Positions 1 to 7,731 of a stretch of 64,000 nucleotides of DNA are shown here, piece by piece. Origin of the DNA: Streptomyces rubradiris (GTDB lineage: Bacteria > Actinomycetota > Actinomycetes > Streptomycetales > Streptomycetaceae); the NCBI RefSeq assembly GCF_016860525.1, contig NZ_BNEA01000015.1, positions 5,666,501 to 5,730,500 of the forward strand, written 5' to 3'. Position numbers and translations under genes: made by a program. The notes below the pieces were generated by a model, which saw only the letters and a list, made by a program, of their open reading frames with translations, made no database searches and was not told the DNA's origin. How positions within the stretch are numbered: position 1 is the first letter of the stretch; each line of letters begins with the position of its first letter.

Positions 1-119
1 CGGGCGGGCGGCAACGGGTCGACCAGGAGGACCGGGCGGGCCGCGGCGACCCGTGCCAGCGGGAACTCGCCGCAGATCTCCCCCCGGCCGGCCCCGAGGA
101 GCACGACGGGCTGGGCCAT
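1..119 (-). CDS. 5' end of an unidentified protein (partial)
   Basis: The reverse strand opens with ATG at 117-119 behind a good ribosome site (AGGAAGG about 8 bases upstream) and runs off the left edge. The visible N-terminus, MAQPVVLLGAGRGEICGEF, is a hydrophobic strand followed by a glycine-rich turn, then another strand ending VLLVDPLPPA. That is compatible with a nucleotide-binding or ATP-grasp-type N-terminal fold, but about 39 residues are too few to name a family. It is transcribed away from the HTH gene at 364, so the two genes share the 244-bp region between them. Confidence 0.6.
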   Translation of the reverse strand, partial: MAQPVVLLGAGRGEICGEFPLARVAAARPVLLVDPLPPA

Positions 120-254
120 GGGCCTGGACCTTCCTCGGGGGGAAGGCGATCAGGAGCGCCCCGGGTGCCGCTCCCCCATAGGCGGCACCCGAGGCGGGTC
201 GGATCTTGCTCTCCGTGCAGTGATCCTCACCCACCGCGCCCTGAACTGTCAACG

Positions 255-310
255 ATAGCTGCGCTATTACGCAGGGAGCCTTGTCAGATCTGGTCGCCGA
301 GGGGGCGACC
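255..310. promoter_or_regulatory. candidate operator and hairpin upstream of the HTH/ImmA triad
   Basis: This intergenic region contains three small symmetric elements. ATAGC-tgc-GCTAT is at 255-267 and CTGCG-ctatta-CGCAG overlaps it at 259-274. A perfect 7-bp hairpin, GGTCGCC-gaggg-GGCGACC, is at 292-310, about 50 bases before the GTG start of the regulator. The sequence is clearly more A/T-rich than its surroundings. Inference: the first two are a possible autoregulatory site for the HTH protein, and the hairpin would lie in the mRNA leader. Confidence 0.3.
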
Positions 311-363
311 TAGTAGCCTCGCGCCCAGCCAGCGAACGGAAAGACACGCTCAGGGGGGACTCG

Positions 364-957
364 GTGAGTGACGCCTACGCCGCGCTGGCCGACGTGCTGG
401 ACCGGCTCGGCGAGCTGACCGGCAGGCCGGGCCGGCTGCCGGAGGCCCTCGACGTGGCCGGCCTCTCCTACCGCACCGGCATCCCCGTGGGCGTCGTCGT
501 CGAACTCCTCTCCGGCGGCCGGGCCGGCGAGACCTGCCTCGCCCACCGGGTGCGCCAGCGGCTGGACTTCATCCGGGAGACCCGGCGCCGCCCGGACGGC
601 AAGCGGTACTCCCTGGACGAACTGGCCCGGATCGCCGGGACCAGCAGGCAGTGGCTGAGCGAGTGGCGCAAGAGCGGCATGCCCAGCCTGGAACACGCCG
701 ACCGGCTGCGCCGCTTCTTCGGCCTGCCCGCCGGCTTCTTCACGGCCGACGAACCGGAGGCGCTGTGCGAGGCGCTGCAACCGGTGCTGCAGAGCCTGGA
801 GGCCGAGGCCGACCCGCTGCTGAGGCTGCGCGAGTGCGGCCTGATCCGGCTCGCCGCCCGAGCCCCGCAGATGAACGCCCGGCAACTCTCCACCCTGGCC
901 GACCTGGCCGAGATGATCATCGCCTCGGAGAAGGCGGGGGACACCGGGCGTGCCTGA
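364..957 (+). CDS. XRE-like helix-turn-helix regulator
   Basis: This is a 197-residue protein starting at GTG 364. The DNA-binding HTH spans about residues 80-128 (YSLDELARIAGTSRQWLSEW, then a second helix and FGLPAGFF). The N-terminal 60 residues are helical and unassigned, and the C-terminal third is leucine-rich and helical. Its stop overlaps the GTG start of the ImmA/IrrE-like gene by 8 bases, and that gene in turn overlaps the membrane protein gene, so the three form one translationally coupled unit. This three-gene order recurs in actinomycetes. By analogy with other HTH/ImmA pairs, the HTH protein is probably a repressor controlled by its protease-like partner; that is inference. Confidence 0.8.
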   Translation: MSDAYAALADVLDRLGELTGRPGRLPEALDVAGLSYRTGIPVGVVVELLSGGRAGETCLAHRVRQRLDFIRETRRRPDGKRYSLDELARIAGTSRQWLSEWRKSGMPSLEHADRLRRFFGLPAGFFTADEPEALCEALQPVLQSLEAEADPLLRLRECGLIRLAARAPQMNARQLSTLADLAEMIIASEKAGDTGRA

Positions 958-1579
958 ACAGTCCGCCAAGACCCCGAAGGCCAAGCGGACTTCCCGGTCG
1001 GCGATGGCCCTGCGGCCCTTCGGCTCCCCGAAGCGTTTCCTGGACCGGCTCGTGCGCGAGACCGTCCGCACCCTCACCCCGCCGACCACCCCCGAGGCGT
1101 TCCTGCACGCGCTGTGCGCCACCCTCAGCCCCCACCTGGACCGCCCGGTCAAGCTGCGGTTCGTCGCCTTCCCGCCGGGCCTGGACATCTCCGGGATCAC
1201 CCTGGCCCGCGAGGAGGACTACATCGTCGTGGTCGAGCGACGCGCCTCCGACCCGCACAAGTTCGTCATCGCCGGACACGAGATCGGCCACATCCACCAC
1301 GGCACCCTGGACGTGCACTACGCCCCCGGGCTGCCCGCCGCCGCCCGCCGGCTGCTGGCCCGCGCCGACGACGACATCCCCTGGGACCGGGTGGTCGCCA
1401 TGGCCACCCGGTCGCCCGCCGCCGAGGCCGCCGAGGCCGAGTGGGAGGCCGAGGAGTGGGGGCTGCGCCTCGCGGCCAAGTTCTCCAAGGTCGTCGGGCC
1501 GGGCGCGGCCGGCCGGATGACCCAGGACACCCTCACCGACCGGCTGTCCTCCTCGCTGGGCAACATAGGCGGCCCCTGA
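950..1579 (+). CDS. ImmA/IrrE-like putative zinc metallopeptidase
   Basis: This 209-residue protein starts at GTG 950 inside the end of the HTH gene. Residues 110-114 are HEIGH in the context AGHEIGHIHHG, the zinc-binding HExxH motif of the ImmA/IrrE (DUF955) group, with an acidic C-terminal half (repeated EAEWEAEEW) that could supply the third ligand. Such proteins are often annotated in Streptomyces as a toxin component or ParH-like. ImmA-type enzymes cleave or inactivate a cognate HTH repressor, which fits the upstream gene. No signal peptide is visible, so it should be cytoplasmic. The ORF ends one base into the next start (TGATG). Confidence 0.75.
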   Translation: MPEQSAKTPKAKRTSRSAMALRPFGSPKRFLDRLVRETVRTLTPPTTPEAFLHALCATLSPHLDRPVKLRFVAFPPGLDISGITLAREEDYIVVVERRASDPHKFVIAGHEIGHIHHGTLDVHYAPGLPAAARRLLARADDDIPWDRVVAMATRSPAAEAAEAEWEAEEWGLRLAAKFSKVVGPGAAGRMTQDTLTDRLSSSLGNIGGP

Positions 1580-2841
1580 TGAGCTGGGACATCTCCGGCT
1601 CCTGGATCTCCTACGCCGTCCCGGCCGTCCTGTTCGCCGTCGCCTTCGTGATCAAACTGCCGCTGCTGCGGCGCGCCTGGCAGGACCCGATCCTGCGGGC
1701 CACCGCCGTACTGCTCGCCATCGGCACCCTCGTCTTCGTCTCGCTGCCGCCGGCCAACCTGCACCGCATCAACGTCCTCACCGGCGTCCCCAACTTCGCC
1801 GCCGTGTGGGTGTACTCCCTCGCCACCGCCTACTGCGGGGCCTGCCTGTGGCTCATCATCACCTGGCGGGAACCGCCGTCCGCCACCCGTCGCCGGCGCA
1901 CCCGCCAGGTCGGGCTGGCGTACGCCGCCGTCATCGCCGGGCTCTGCGTGACGTTCCTGCTCGCCGACCACAGCGTGGAGCGGCTGCGCGACCTCGACAC
2001 CTACTACGCCCGCACGCCGTGGATGCGCGAGTTCATCCTGCTCTACGTCATCGCCCACACGGCGTCCGCGCTGGTCGCCGCCGGAATGCTGCGGGCCTGG
2101 TACCGGGAGGTCGCCGACGCCTGGCTGCGCCGCGCGGTGATCTTCCTCCAGGAGGCCTACGCCCTCGGGCTCCTCTTCGACGTCGCCAAGTTCGCGGCCA
2201 TCGCCGGCCGGTGGAGCGGCCGGGACTGGGACTGGCTGTCGACCCACGCGGCGCCGCCGTTCGCCATCGCCGAGGCGGGCCTGGTGGCCGTCGCCTTCAT
2301 CGTCGGCCAGGCCGGTCCGGTGCTGGCGGAGCGACGGCGCCTGGTGCGTGAACACCGGCGGCTGAAGCCGTTATGGCAGACCATGCTCACCATCACCCCG
2401 CCCGCCGCGCCCGCCACCGGCCGGGTCAGCGGCGCCGCGCTGCGTCTGGAGCTGCGCCGGGCCGCCATCAACGACGGCCTGTTGAAGCTCGGGCCGTACC
2501 TGAGCGCGTCCCGGCGGGAGCGGATACGGAGCGCGGCGCTGGAGGCGGGCTACCCGGAGCAGGTCGCGCGGGGCATCGCGGGGGCGGTGGACCTCCGGTT
2601 CGCCGCGGTGGCGCTGCACGCGCCCGACGACCCGGAACACCCGCACGCCGATGACGAGTTGTGCGTGTTCCCCTGTGTCCCAGACAGCGAACTGCAGAAC
2701 GTCTCGCACGTGCTGCGCAACCACGAGGCGGCGATAGACAGGTTCCACCGGCAGGCCCTCGCCGCGGAAGGCTCCGGCGCCGGTGCCGGTGCCGGTGTCG
2801 TGGAGGGGCCCGGGGCACGGGATCCGGGCGCGTCGGCCTGA
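1579..2841 (+). CDS. multi-TM membrane protein, MAB_1171c / DUF6545-like
   Basis: This is a 420-residue protein starting at ATG 1579, overlapping the previous stop by one base. About seven hydrophobic helices lie in the first 260 residues (e.g. ISYAVPAVLFAVAFVIKLPL near the start), followed by a roughly 150-residue cytoplasmic tail. The family is annotated as a putative transporter but has no proven substrate. Co-transcription with an HTH regulator and an ImmA/IrrE-like peptidase suggests a membrane sensor or effector whose signal reaches the regulator through the peptidase (inference). An in-frame TTA leucine codon at 2371-2373 (residue 265) would make translation depend on the bldA tRNA, tying expression to development. 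The C-terminus is low-complexity, with GAGAGAG. Confidence 0.75.
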   Translation: MSWDISGSWISYAVPAVLFAVAFVIKLPLLRRAWQDPILRATAVLLAIGTLVFVSLPPANLHRINVLTGVPNFAAVWVYSLATAYCGACLWLIITWREPPSATRRRRTRQVGLAYAAVIAGLCVTFLLADHSVERLRDLDTYYARTPWMREFILLYVIAHTASALVAAGMLRAWYREVADAWLRRAVIFLQEAYALGLLFDVAKFAAIAGRWSGRDWDWLSTHAAPPFAIAEAGLVAVAFIVGQAGPVLAERRRLVREHRRLKPLWQTMLTITPPAAPATGRVSGAALRLELRRAAINDGLLKLGPYLSASRRERIRSAALEAGYPEQVARGIAGAVDLRFAAVALHAPDDPEHPHADDELCVFPCVPDSELQNVSHVLRNHEAAIDRFHRQALAAEGSGAGAGAGVVEGPGARDPGASA

Positions 2842-2886
2842 CCCCTGCCGCTGCTCGTCCCGCTGCCGTTGCTCGTCCCGCCGCTC

Positions 2887-3912
2887 TCACACCGCCACGT
2901 ACGCCACCGGCTCGCTGCCCGGTACCGGCTCCGCCCGGCCCAGCTTCACCAGGCGGCGCAGATGGGACTCGGCCTCGGAGACCGCGATGTTCCGGGAGCC
3001 GTAGGGGATGTCCCCCCAGGGGCGGTTCCACTCCATGCGCTCGGCGAGCCGCCAGGGGGTGAGCGGCTCGGCGAGCAGGGCCAGCAGGCCGGTCAGCCGG
3101 CGCTCGTGGTGGTCGAGCAGCGCCCGTACACGTCCCGGGGCGTCGGTGAAGGCGTGCTGGTGGGCCGGGAGGACCTCGGCGGGGACCAGCCGGGCGACCC
3201 GCTCCAGGGAGTCCAGGTAGTCACCCAGGGGATCGGTCACCGTGGCGTCGCCCGGGTCCTCGTACAGGCCGATGTGCGGGGTGACCCCGGGCAGCAGGTG
3301 GTCGCCGCTGAACAGGCGGCCCCGGCCGGGCAGCCGGGCCGGATGCTCCTCCTCCAGGTGCAGGCAGACATGGCCGGGCGTGTGGCCCGGGGTCCAGACC
3401 GCGCGCAGCCGGCGGCCCGGCAGGTCCAGGAGCTTCCCGGGGACGATCTCCCGGTCCGGCAGGGCGGGGGACAGGCCGGGCAGCGTCCGCCCGCGGGCCG
3501 ACCGCAGCGGAGCCACGTGTTCCTCGGGCGCCCCGGCCGCCGCCAGCTTGTCGGCCATGTACGCGAACCACTGCTCCGGCCGGCCCTCCCGGGTGCGGCG
3601 CACGATCGCCGCGTCCGCCGCGTGCAGCGCCACCCAGGCGCCGGAGACCTCCCGCACCCGCGCCGACAGCCCGTGGTGGTCCGGGTGGTGGTGGGTGACG
3701 ACGACGCCGTACACCTCCCGCACCGCCGTACCGCAGTCCGCGAGGCCCGCCGCCAGCGTGTCCCAGGCCCCAGGGTCGTCCCAGCCGGTGTCGACCAGCA
3801 CCGGGCCCCGGTCGGTGTCCACCACGTACACCAGCGTGTGGCCGAGAGGGTTGTCCGGAATCGGCACCCGCACGGACCGCACGCCCCCACCGTGATCGAA
3901 CGTCTCCGCCAT
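2887..3912 (-). CDS. MBL-fold metallo-hydrolase
   Basis: This 341-residue protein is read from ATG 3912, which has GGCGGAGG just upstream; the frame extends further but without a better start. THHHPDHH at residues 73-80 is the HxHxDH dinuclear metal motif of metallo-beta-lactamase-fold enzymes. A later GHTPGHVCLHL and SGDHLLP supply the further histidine and bridging aspartate. The C-terminal ~100 residues resemble the helical winged domain of LACTB2-like and glyoxalase II-like hydrolases. It is probably a cytoplasmic thioester or phosphodiester hydrolase; the substrate cannot be deduced. It is convergent with the triad at 364-2841 and transcribed alone. Confidence 0.85.
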   Translation of the reverse strand: MAETFDHGGGVRSVRVPIPDNPLGHTLVYVVDTDRGPVLVDTGWDDPGAWDTLAAGLADCGTAVREVYGVVVTHHHPDHHGLSARVREVSGAWVALHAADAAIVRRTREGRPEQWFAYMADKLAAAGAPEEHVAPLRSARGRTLPGLSPALPDREIVPGKLLDLPGRRLRAVWTPGHTPGHVCLHLEEEHPARLPGRGRLFSGDHLLPGVTPHIGLYEDPGDATVTDPLGDYLDSLERVARLVPAEVLPAHQHAFTDAPGRVRALLDHHERRLTGLLALLAEPLTPWRLAERMEWNRPWGDIPYGSRNIAVSEAESHLRRLVKLGRAEPVPGSEPVAYVAV

Positions 3913-4127
3913 CCGGTCCTCCGCCCCTTGTTCAATTGACTGGTAGTACAAGCGCGGACCAAGCAACCGTCAACGACGGAGGCCAGGATTTCCGAGAGAT
4001 CCCGGAGCGGTTCGTCGAGCAGCGAGCGCAGGTCTCGGGGGAGAGACTCGCCGAGGACACCCCGTGCTGGAGTGGAAACCGGGCATCAGCGGGCCGACGA
4101 CCGCCATGCTCGAGGAAGAGGACACCG

Positions 4128-4784
4128 TCACGGGGTGACCGCGTGGACCAGGAGCGTGCCGATATGCCCAGGCTGCGGTGCGCCGAGGATCCGCGCGTCG
4201 GCCACGGCGAAGCCGGCTCGGGTGAGCAGGCGCTCCCAAACAGCCGGACGGTAACTGTAGCGGTAGGTGAACATGGCTTTGCCCGCAAAGCCTCCTTTGT
4301 ACATGCCCTGCGGCCCGTAGGCGCCGGGGATGGCAGGAGGCTGCGAGAAGGCGAAGACGCCCCCCGGCTTCAGCCGCCGGCGGACAAGAGGGAAGAGACG
4401 GCCCGGGTCGGTGAACCAGGCGGCTCCGAAGATCGAGTAGACCGCGTCGTACACCTCCTTGTGCTCGCTCAGGTACTCCAGAGCTTCTGAGCACACGAAC
4501 TCCGCACCGGTACCGGCCCACTTCGTGGTGGTCTTCTCCACCATGACGGGAGACAGGTCGACACCCCGAGCGGCGATGCCGCGCTGAGCGAGGTACGCGA
4601 GGGAGCGGCCGGTGCCGCAGCCGATCTCCAGGACGGAGCGTGGTTCGCCGAGTAGTTCCGGGCCGGGTCCGTGACCGGCGTACTGGGTCCAGCAGAAGCT
4701 CGGCTCCGCGTCGTCTTCGAAGGCGGAAGCGGCGTAGGCGTCCCACAGCTCCGTCTCGGCGGCGATGTCGTGTTGTGCGGGCAA
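4128..4784 (-). CDS. class I SAM-dependent methyltransferase
   Basis: This 218-residue protein starts at TTG 4784 behind GAGGAA. Motif I is LEIGCGTGRSLAYLA near residues 52-66, followed by an acidic motif II (GVDLSPVM) and the post-I GGVFAFSQPP segment, all typical of the Rossmann-fold methyltransferases. Nothing in the sequence defines the substrate. It lies 72 bases downstream of the 166-residue GRDP-like gene on the same strand, with a strong hairpin between them. The simplest reading is one operon in which the first gene is expressed more strongly than the methyltransferase. If the upstream protein is a peptide precursor, this enzyme is the obvious candidate modifier (inference). Confidence 0.8.
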   Translation of the reverse strand: MPAQHDIAAETELWDAYAASAFEDDAEPSFCWTQYAGHGPGPELLGEPRSVLEIGCGTGRSLAYLAQRGIAARGVDLSPVMVEKTTTKWAGTGAEFVCSEALEYLSEHKEVYDAVYSIFGAAWFTDPGRLFPLVRRRLKPGGVFAFSQPPAIPGAYGPQGMYKGGFAGKAMFTYRYSYRPAVWERLLTRAGFAVADARILGAPQPGHIGTLLVHAVTP

Positions 4785-4808
4785 GGCGATTCCTCTTCGA
4801 AAGTGCCG

Positions 4809-4843
4809 GGCCCCTGTCCTCCGGAGGGCCGAGGGCAGGGGCC
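4809..4843 (-). terminator. intra-operon hairpin (attenuator)
   Basis: A perfect 8-bp outer stem, GGCCCCTG (4809-4816) with CAGGGGCC (4836-4843), encloses a loop containing the palindrome CCTCCGGAGG. It lies between the GRDP-like gene and the methyltransferase. There is no U-run, so it is more likely a partial terminator or RNA-processing stop giving excess upstream transcript than a full terminator. Confidence 0.6.
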
Positions 4844-4856
4844 AGGGCAGGACCGT

Positions 4857-5357
4857 TCAGTGGCTGTCGGGGACCTTGTTGTCGCACGGCGAGCAGTCAG
4901 TGCCGTCGATCGCCCACAGTTCCTCGTCGGTGTCGAAGCCGATGGACTTCAGGAAGTTTGCCGTGCGCAGGCACAGGCCGTCGCGGCGGCGCTCGATGAA
5001 CGGGGCGTGGTGCTTGTAACGCCCCTCGTTGTATACGTCGCAGAGGGCCCACCACACCGGCGTGTCGAGGATGAGCTGGTGGACGCCGATGTCGACGAGC
5101 TTGCCGACGCCCAGGTGGACCTCGGGGTGCTCCATGCAGCCGATGGTGTACATGACGGCGTTGCCGAGGATGCGTTCGGCCATGTCGCGGACCATCGTGT
5201 GGTCGCGGAGCAACAGGGCGACCTCGCGGTCCCAGAGGGTCATGCCGCTGGCCAGGACGTTGATCGTCAGGTGCTTGATGTGGGGCTGGACGGTGTTGAG
5301 GAGTTCCTTCGGGTCCCGTGCGCGGGTGCTCGTGGGTCGGTCGAGTGTGACGGTCAT
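4857..5357 (-). CDS. GRDP-like (DUF1399-like) protein with C-terminal CxxC tail
   Basis: This 166-residue protein has its ATG at 5357 preceded by AAGGAG. Residues 88-120 (VDIGVHQLILDTPVWWALC, then a GRYKHHAPF segment) match the pattern I recall for the bacterial glycine-rich-domain-protein-like family: a histidine before an ILDT turn, a Cys 10 residues later, then paired histidines. The last 16 residues form a polar tail, DGTDCSPCDNKVPDSH, with cysteines at 155 and 158; other cysteines are at 74, 106 and 129. No signal peptide or TM segment is seen. The gene is divergent from a DUF6879/XRE regulatory pair and is followed by a methyltransferase. It may be a metal-binding enzyme or scaffold, or a large-leader RiPP precursor with the tail as core. 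The family assignment is moderate and the function unknown. Confidence 0.6.
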   Translation of the reverse strand: MTVTLDRPTSTRARDPKELLNTVQPHIKHLTINVLASGMTLWDREVALLLRDHTMVRDMAERILGNAVMYTIGCMEHPEVHLGVGKLVDIGVHQLILDTPVWWALCDVYNEGRYKHHAPFIERRRDGLCLRTANFLKSIGFDTDEELWAIDGTDCSPCDNKVPDSH

Positions 5358-5604
5358 GGACTACTCCTTCGGAGACAGGTCGTGCCGTACCGGTTCGAGC
5401 CCGCCCCGTCTGCCGGCCTGTCCAGGCCTGGATGCGCGGTGCGGGCGCCTTGCGGATCCCGTCCCAGCGGGAGCTACTGGGTGATCGGCCAGTCGCATAG
5501 CCACGTCGGCGCGTACATTCCATGGCTGCCGAAGGGATCAACAACGTCGCGTGCTGTGACCATGTACAGGACGGTAATGATGAGGAGTTGCTGGCCGCGA
5601 TGCG

Positions 5605-5653
5605 ATGTTCTCGTATGTTCTCTCACTCCGGCTGAATGTTCTCGTGTGGTCTC
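5605..5653. promoter_or_regulatory. array of ATGTTCTC direct repeats (candidate operator)
   Basis: ATGTTCTC occurs at 5605-5612, 5615-5622 and 5636-5643, with a variant GTGGTCTC at 5646-5653. The spacings of 10, 21 and 10 bases place all four on one face of the helix. The array lies in the 380-bp divergent region between the GRDP-like gene (start 5357) and the DUF6879 gene (start 5738). It is the best candidate binding site for the XRE protein encoded at 6503. Confidence 0.55.
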
Positions 5654-5737
5654 ACGCGAGGGGGTGCACGTTGTGGTGCGGGCGCATCGGCGCCGGTGAT
5701 GCTGATGGCGACAGGGCCCACACCATGGGAGGCGACC

Positions 5738-6490
5738 GTGGCACGACGACTGCGTTTCAACGGCACCGACAGCAAGAACGGTGGCTGCCCAGCCGTTCAC
5801 GAGGATCTCGACTCCGGTGAGATCATCGTCCAAGGGACACCGCTCACCGACCCCGAGGACATCGCCCGGCTCCAGCACTTCGGCCCTGGAGATGCCGCGG
5901 TGGTCGTACCGCGTGAACTCCTCGTCAATCACGGGCCCAAGGAGGTCACCCGCGTGCCCAAGCTGATCGTCCTGGAAGAGTTCGGGCGGCTCTTCGAGAC
6001 CTTCGAGCACTCGGCTTGGCATCTGGAGACACGGCGGGGTTACGCATCAGACCGGGAGGACCCCGGATACGCGGAATTCCTTGCGACCGGAACGGCCCCG
6101 TGCGACCTCGACAGCGAGTGGTGCGCGAACATCCGCCGGCAGACGGCCGGCGGCAAGTACGTGGGGCGGGTACGCGTCGTGGACAACCCGCCGACCGAGG
6201 GACAGTTGTTCCTGCTCGACTATGCGAGGTGCAACGCGGCCACGGGCGAGGACGTGCGGAGCATGTGGCGCGAAGACGCGGAGCGGTTCCGGCTGCCCGC
6301 TGAAGACTTCTGGATCTTCGACAGTCGGCTGGTGGCCGTGCTGCGCTTCGATGACGAGGACGCCTTCCATGATGTCGAGGTCATCACGGAGCCAGCCGAG
6401 GTCCTGCGGTACTGCCAGGTCCGCGACGCAGCGGTGCACGGGTCCGTCCCGTACGACGAGTTCGCGGCGCGACTCGGCGCCGACCACTAG
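5738..6490 (+). CDS. DUF6879-family protein with N-terminal extension
   Basis: The frame is open from 5636, but GTG 5738 is preferred because GGGAGG lies 5 bases upstream and the product then begins VARRLRFNGTDSKNGGCP. It is 250 residues. The first ~80 form a compact domain (VHEDLDSGEIIVQGTPL, VVPRELLVNHGPKE) often seen in Streptomyces regulatory and biosynthetic neighbourhoods. The remaining ~170 are DUF6879, including FLLDYARCNAATGED and the MWREDAERF segment. DUF6879 proteins are usually paired with an XRE/DUF5753 regulator, as here (12 bases to the next start). The likely role is as a partner or co-regulator of that protein; the biochemical function is unknown. Confidence 0.75.
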   Translation: MARRLRFNGTDSKNGGCPAVHEDLDSGEIIVQGTPLTDPEDIARLQHFGPGDAAVVVPRELLVNHGPKEVTRVPKLIVLEEFGRLFETFEHSAWHLETRRGYASDREDPGYAEFLATGTAPCDLDSEWCANIRRQTAGGKYVGRVRVVDNPPTEGQLFLLDYARCNAATGEDVRSMWREDAERFRLPAEDFWIFDSRLVAVLRFDDEDAFHDVEVITEPAEVLRYCQVRDAAVHGSVPYDEFAARLGADH

Positions 6491-6502
6491 CGAGCGGAAC
6501 CA

Positions 6503-7354
6503 GTGAGCACAGACTTCCAGCAGGCCAGGGAGGCCCTCGGGCTGCGCTTGAGGGAACTCCGGCTGTCGGCCCCGGGAGGACGGCTCACCGGTACGCGACT
6601 GGCTCAGCGACTCGGCTGGCCACACTCCAAGATCTACAAGCTGGAGAACGGCCGGCAGACCGCCACCAGCGAGGACCTACGGGCTTGGGCCGGGGGCGTC
6701 GGCCGACCGGACGTCTTCGATGAACTGGACGCCCGGCTCAAGGGCTTCGAGTCCCACATCCGCTCCTGGCGCCGGCAACTGGCCGCCGGGCACCGCCCCG
6801 TGCAGGACAGTTGGAACCTTGAGGTCGGGCGGTCCCAGGCCATCTATGCCTGGGAGGAGTCTGTCGTTCCCGGCATGTTGCAGACGGCCGACTACGCACG
6901 GCATATTTTCCTGCGTTACGCAAACCTTCAGGGGTCGGTCCGCGACACAGACGCTGCGGTCCGCGCCCGCATGCGGCGCCAGGAGTGGCTGTACGAGGCG
7001 GGCCGGAAGTTCCACGCCCTGGTGTGGGAGGCGGCCCTCCACGCCCTGATCTGTCCTCCGTCTGTCCTCGCCGGCCAGCTCGACCGGCTGGCGGGCACCG
7101 TCGGCATGGACACCGTGGAGCTGGGGATCATTCCGCTCGGCGCCTCGCTCAAAGTCCCGACGGCCAACGGTTTCTGGATTCTGGATGACAGGCTCGTGAT
7201 CACCGAGGACTGGCATGCAGAGCTGTGGCTGGACGACGCCGAGAGCGTGGCCACCTACCTGCGGGTCTGGACCACGCTCCGAGATTCCGCCGTGTATGGC
7301 CACGACGCTCGGAACCTCATCAGCGCAGTACGAGGGACGTTGCGCTCGCGTTGA
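6503..7354 (+). CDS. XRE-family regulator, Scr1/DUF5753 type
   Basis: This 283-residue protein starts at GTG 6503. An N-terminal HTH at about residues 25-60 (GTRLAQRLGWPHSKIYKLEN) is followed by the DUF5753 effector domain. The diagnostic 'P-G-x-L-Q-T-A-D-Y-A-R' segment appears as VVPGMLQTADYARHIF near residues 120-135. These proteins are numerous in Streptomyces, each normally co-transcribed with a small partner (DUF397 or, as here, DUF6879). It probably binds the repeated ATGTTCTC array upstream of its own operon and so controls the divergent GRDP-like/methyltransferase unit; that link is inferred from position. Confidence 0.85.
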   Translation: MSTDFQQAREALGLRLRELRLSAPGGRLTGTRLAQRLGWPHSKIYKLENGRQTATSEDLRAWAGGVGRPDVFDELDARLKGFESHIRSWRRQLAAGHRPVQDSWNLEVGRSQAIYAWEESVVPGMLQTADYARHIFLRYANLQGSVRDTDAAVRARMRRQEWLYEAGRKFHALVWEAALHALICPPSVLAGQLDRLAGTVGMDTVELGIIPLGASLKVPTANGFWILDDRLVITEDWHAELWLDDAESVATYLRVWTTLRDSAVYGHDARNLISAVRGTLRSR

Positions 7355-7731
7355 ACCCGATGTCCGGGTACGCCTGCTCGCGGCAGGAAGGCGTTCACGC
7401 CGTCGCCCGTCGGGTACCCAGCGGTGCCAGACATATCGGGTGGTGGCGGATGGCCGCCTCGCGGCGCGAGGAGCCCGGCGGTACCGGGGACGGGCGGTAG
7501 GAGAGCCGTGAGCGGTACGCCCTGCGCGACCGGGCCGCCGAACCGGCCCTGACCGGCGCGGCGAACGCCGGGCGGGGCCGGCCGGACGGCGTGGACGCCG
7601 TGGTCGCCCTGGGCGTGGAGCGCGCGGAGGCCGCCGCGCGGGTGGTCTCCTCGGACGGGAGCTGGTATCAAGTCTGACACAGCGTCAGAAACGCCGGGGA
7701 CGCGATGACGTGCGGCGGGAGGCAGGCGGTC
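7355..7731. other. intergenic region with a possible coding remnant and a palindrome
   Basis: No complete gene is visible in this 377-bp stretch. On the + strand, 7501-7676 reads as an open, start-less segment ending ...SSDGSWYQV before a stop at 7677. It has normal Streptomyces third-position bias and may be the 3' remnant of a lost gene; the family was not recognised. Immediately after it, CTGAC-acagc-GTCAG at 7674-7688 forms a perfect palindrome 44 bases before the aldehyde dehydrogenase start and is a plausible TetR-type operator. Confidence 0.35.
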
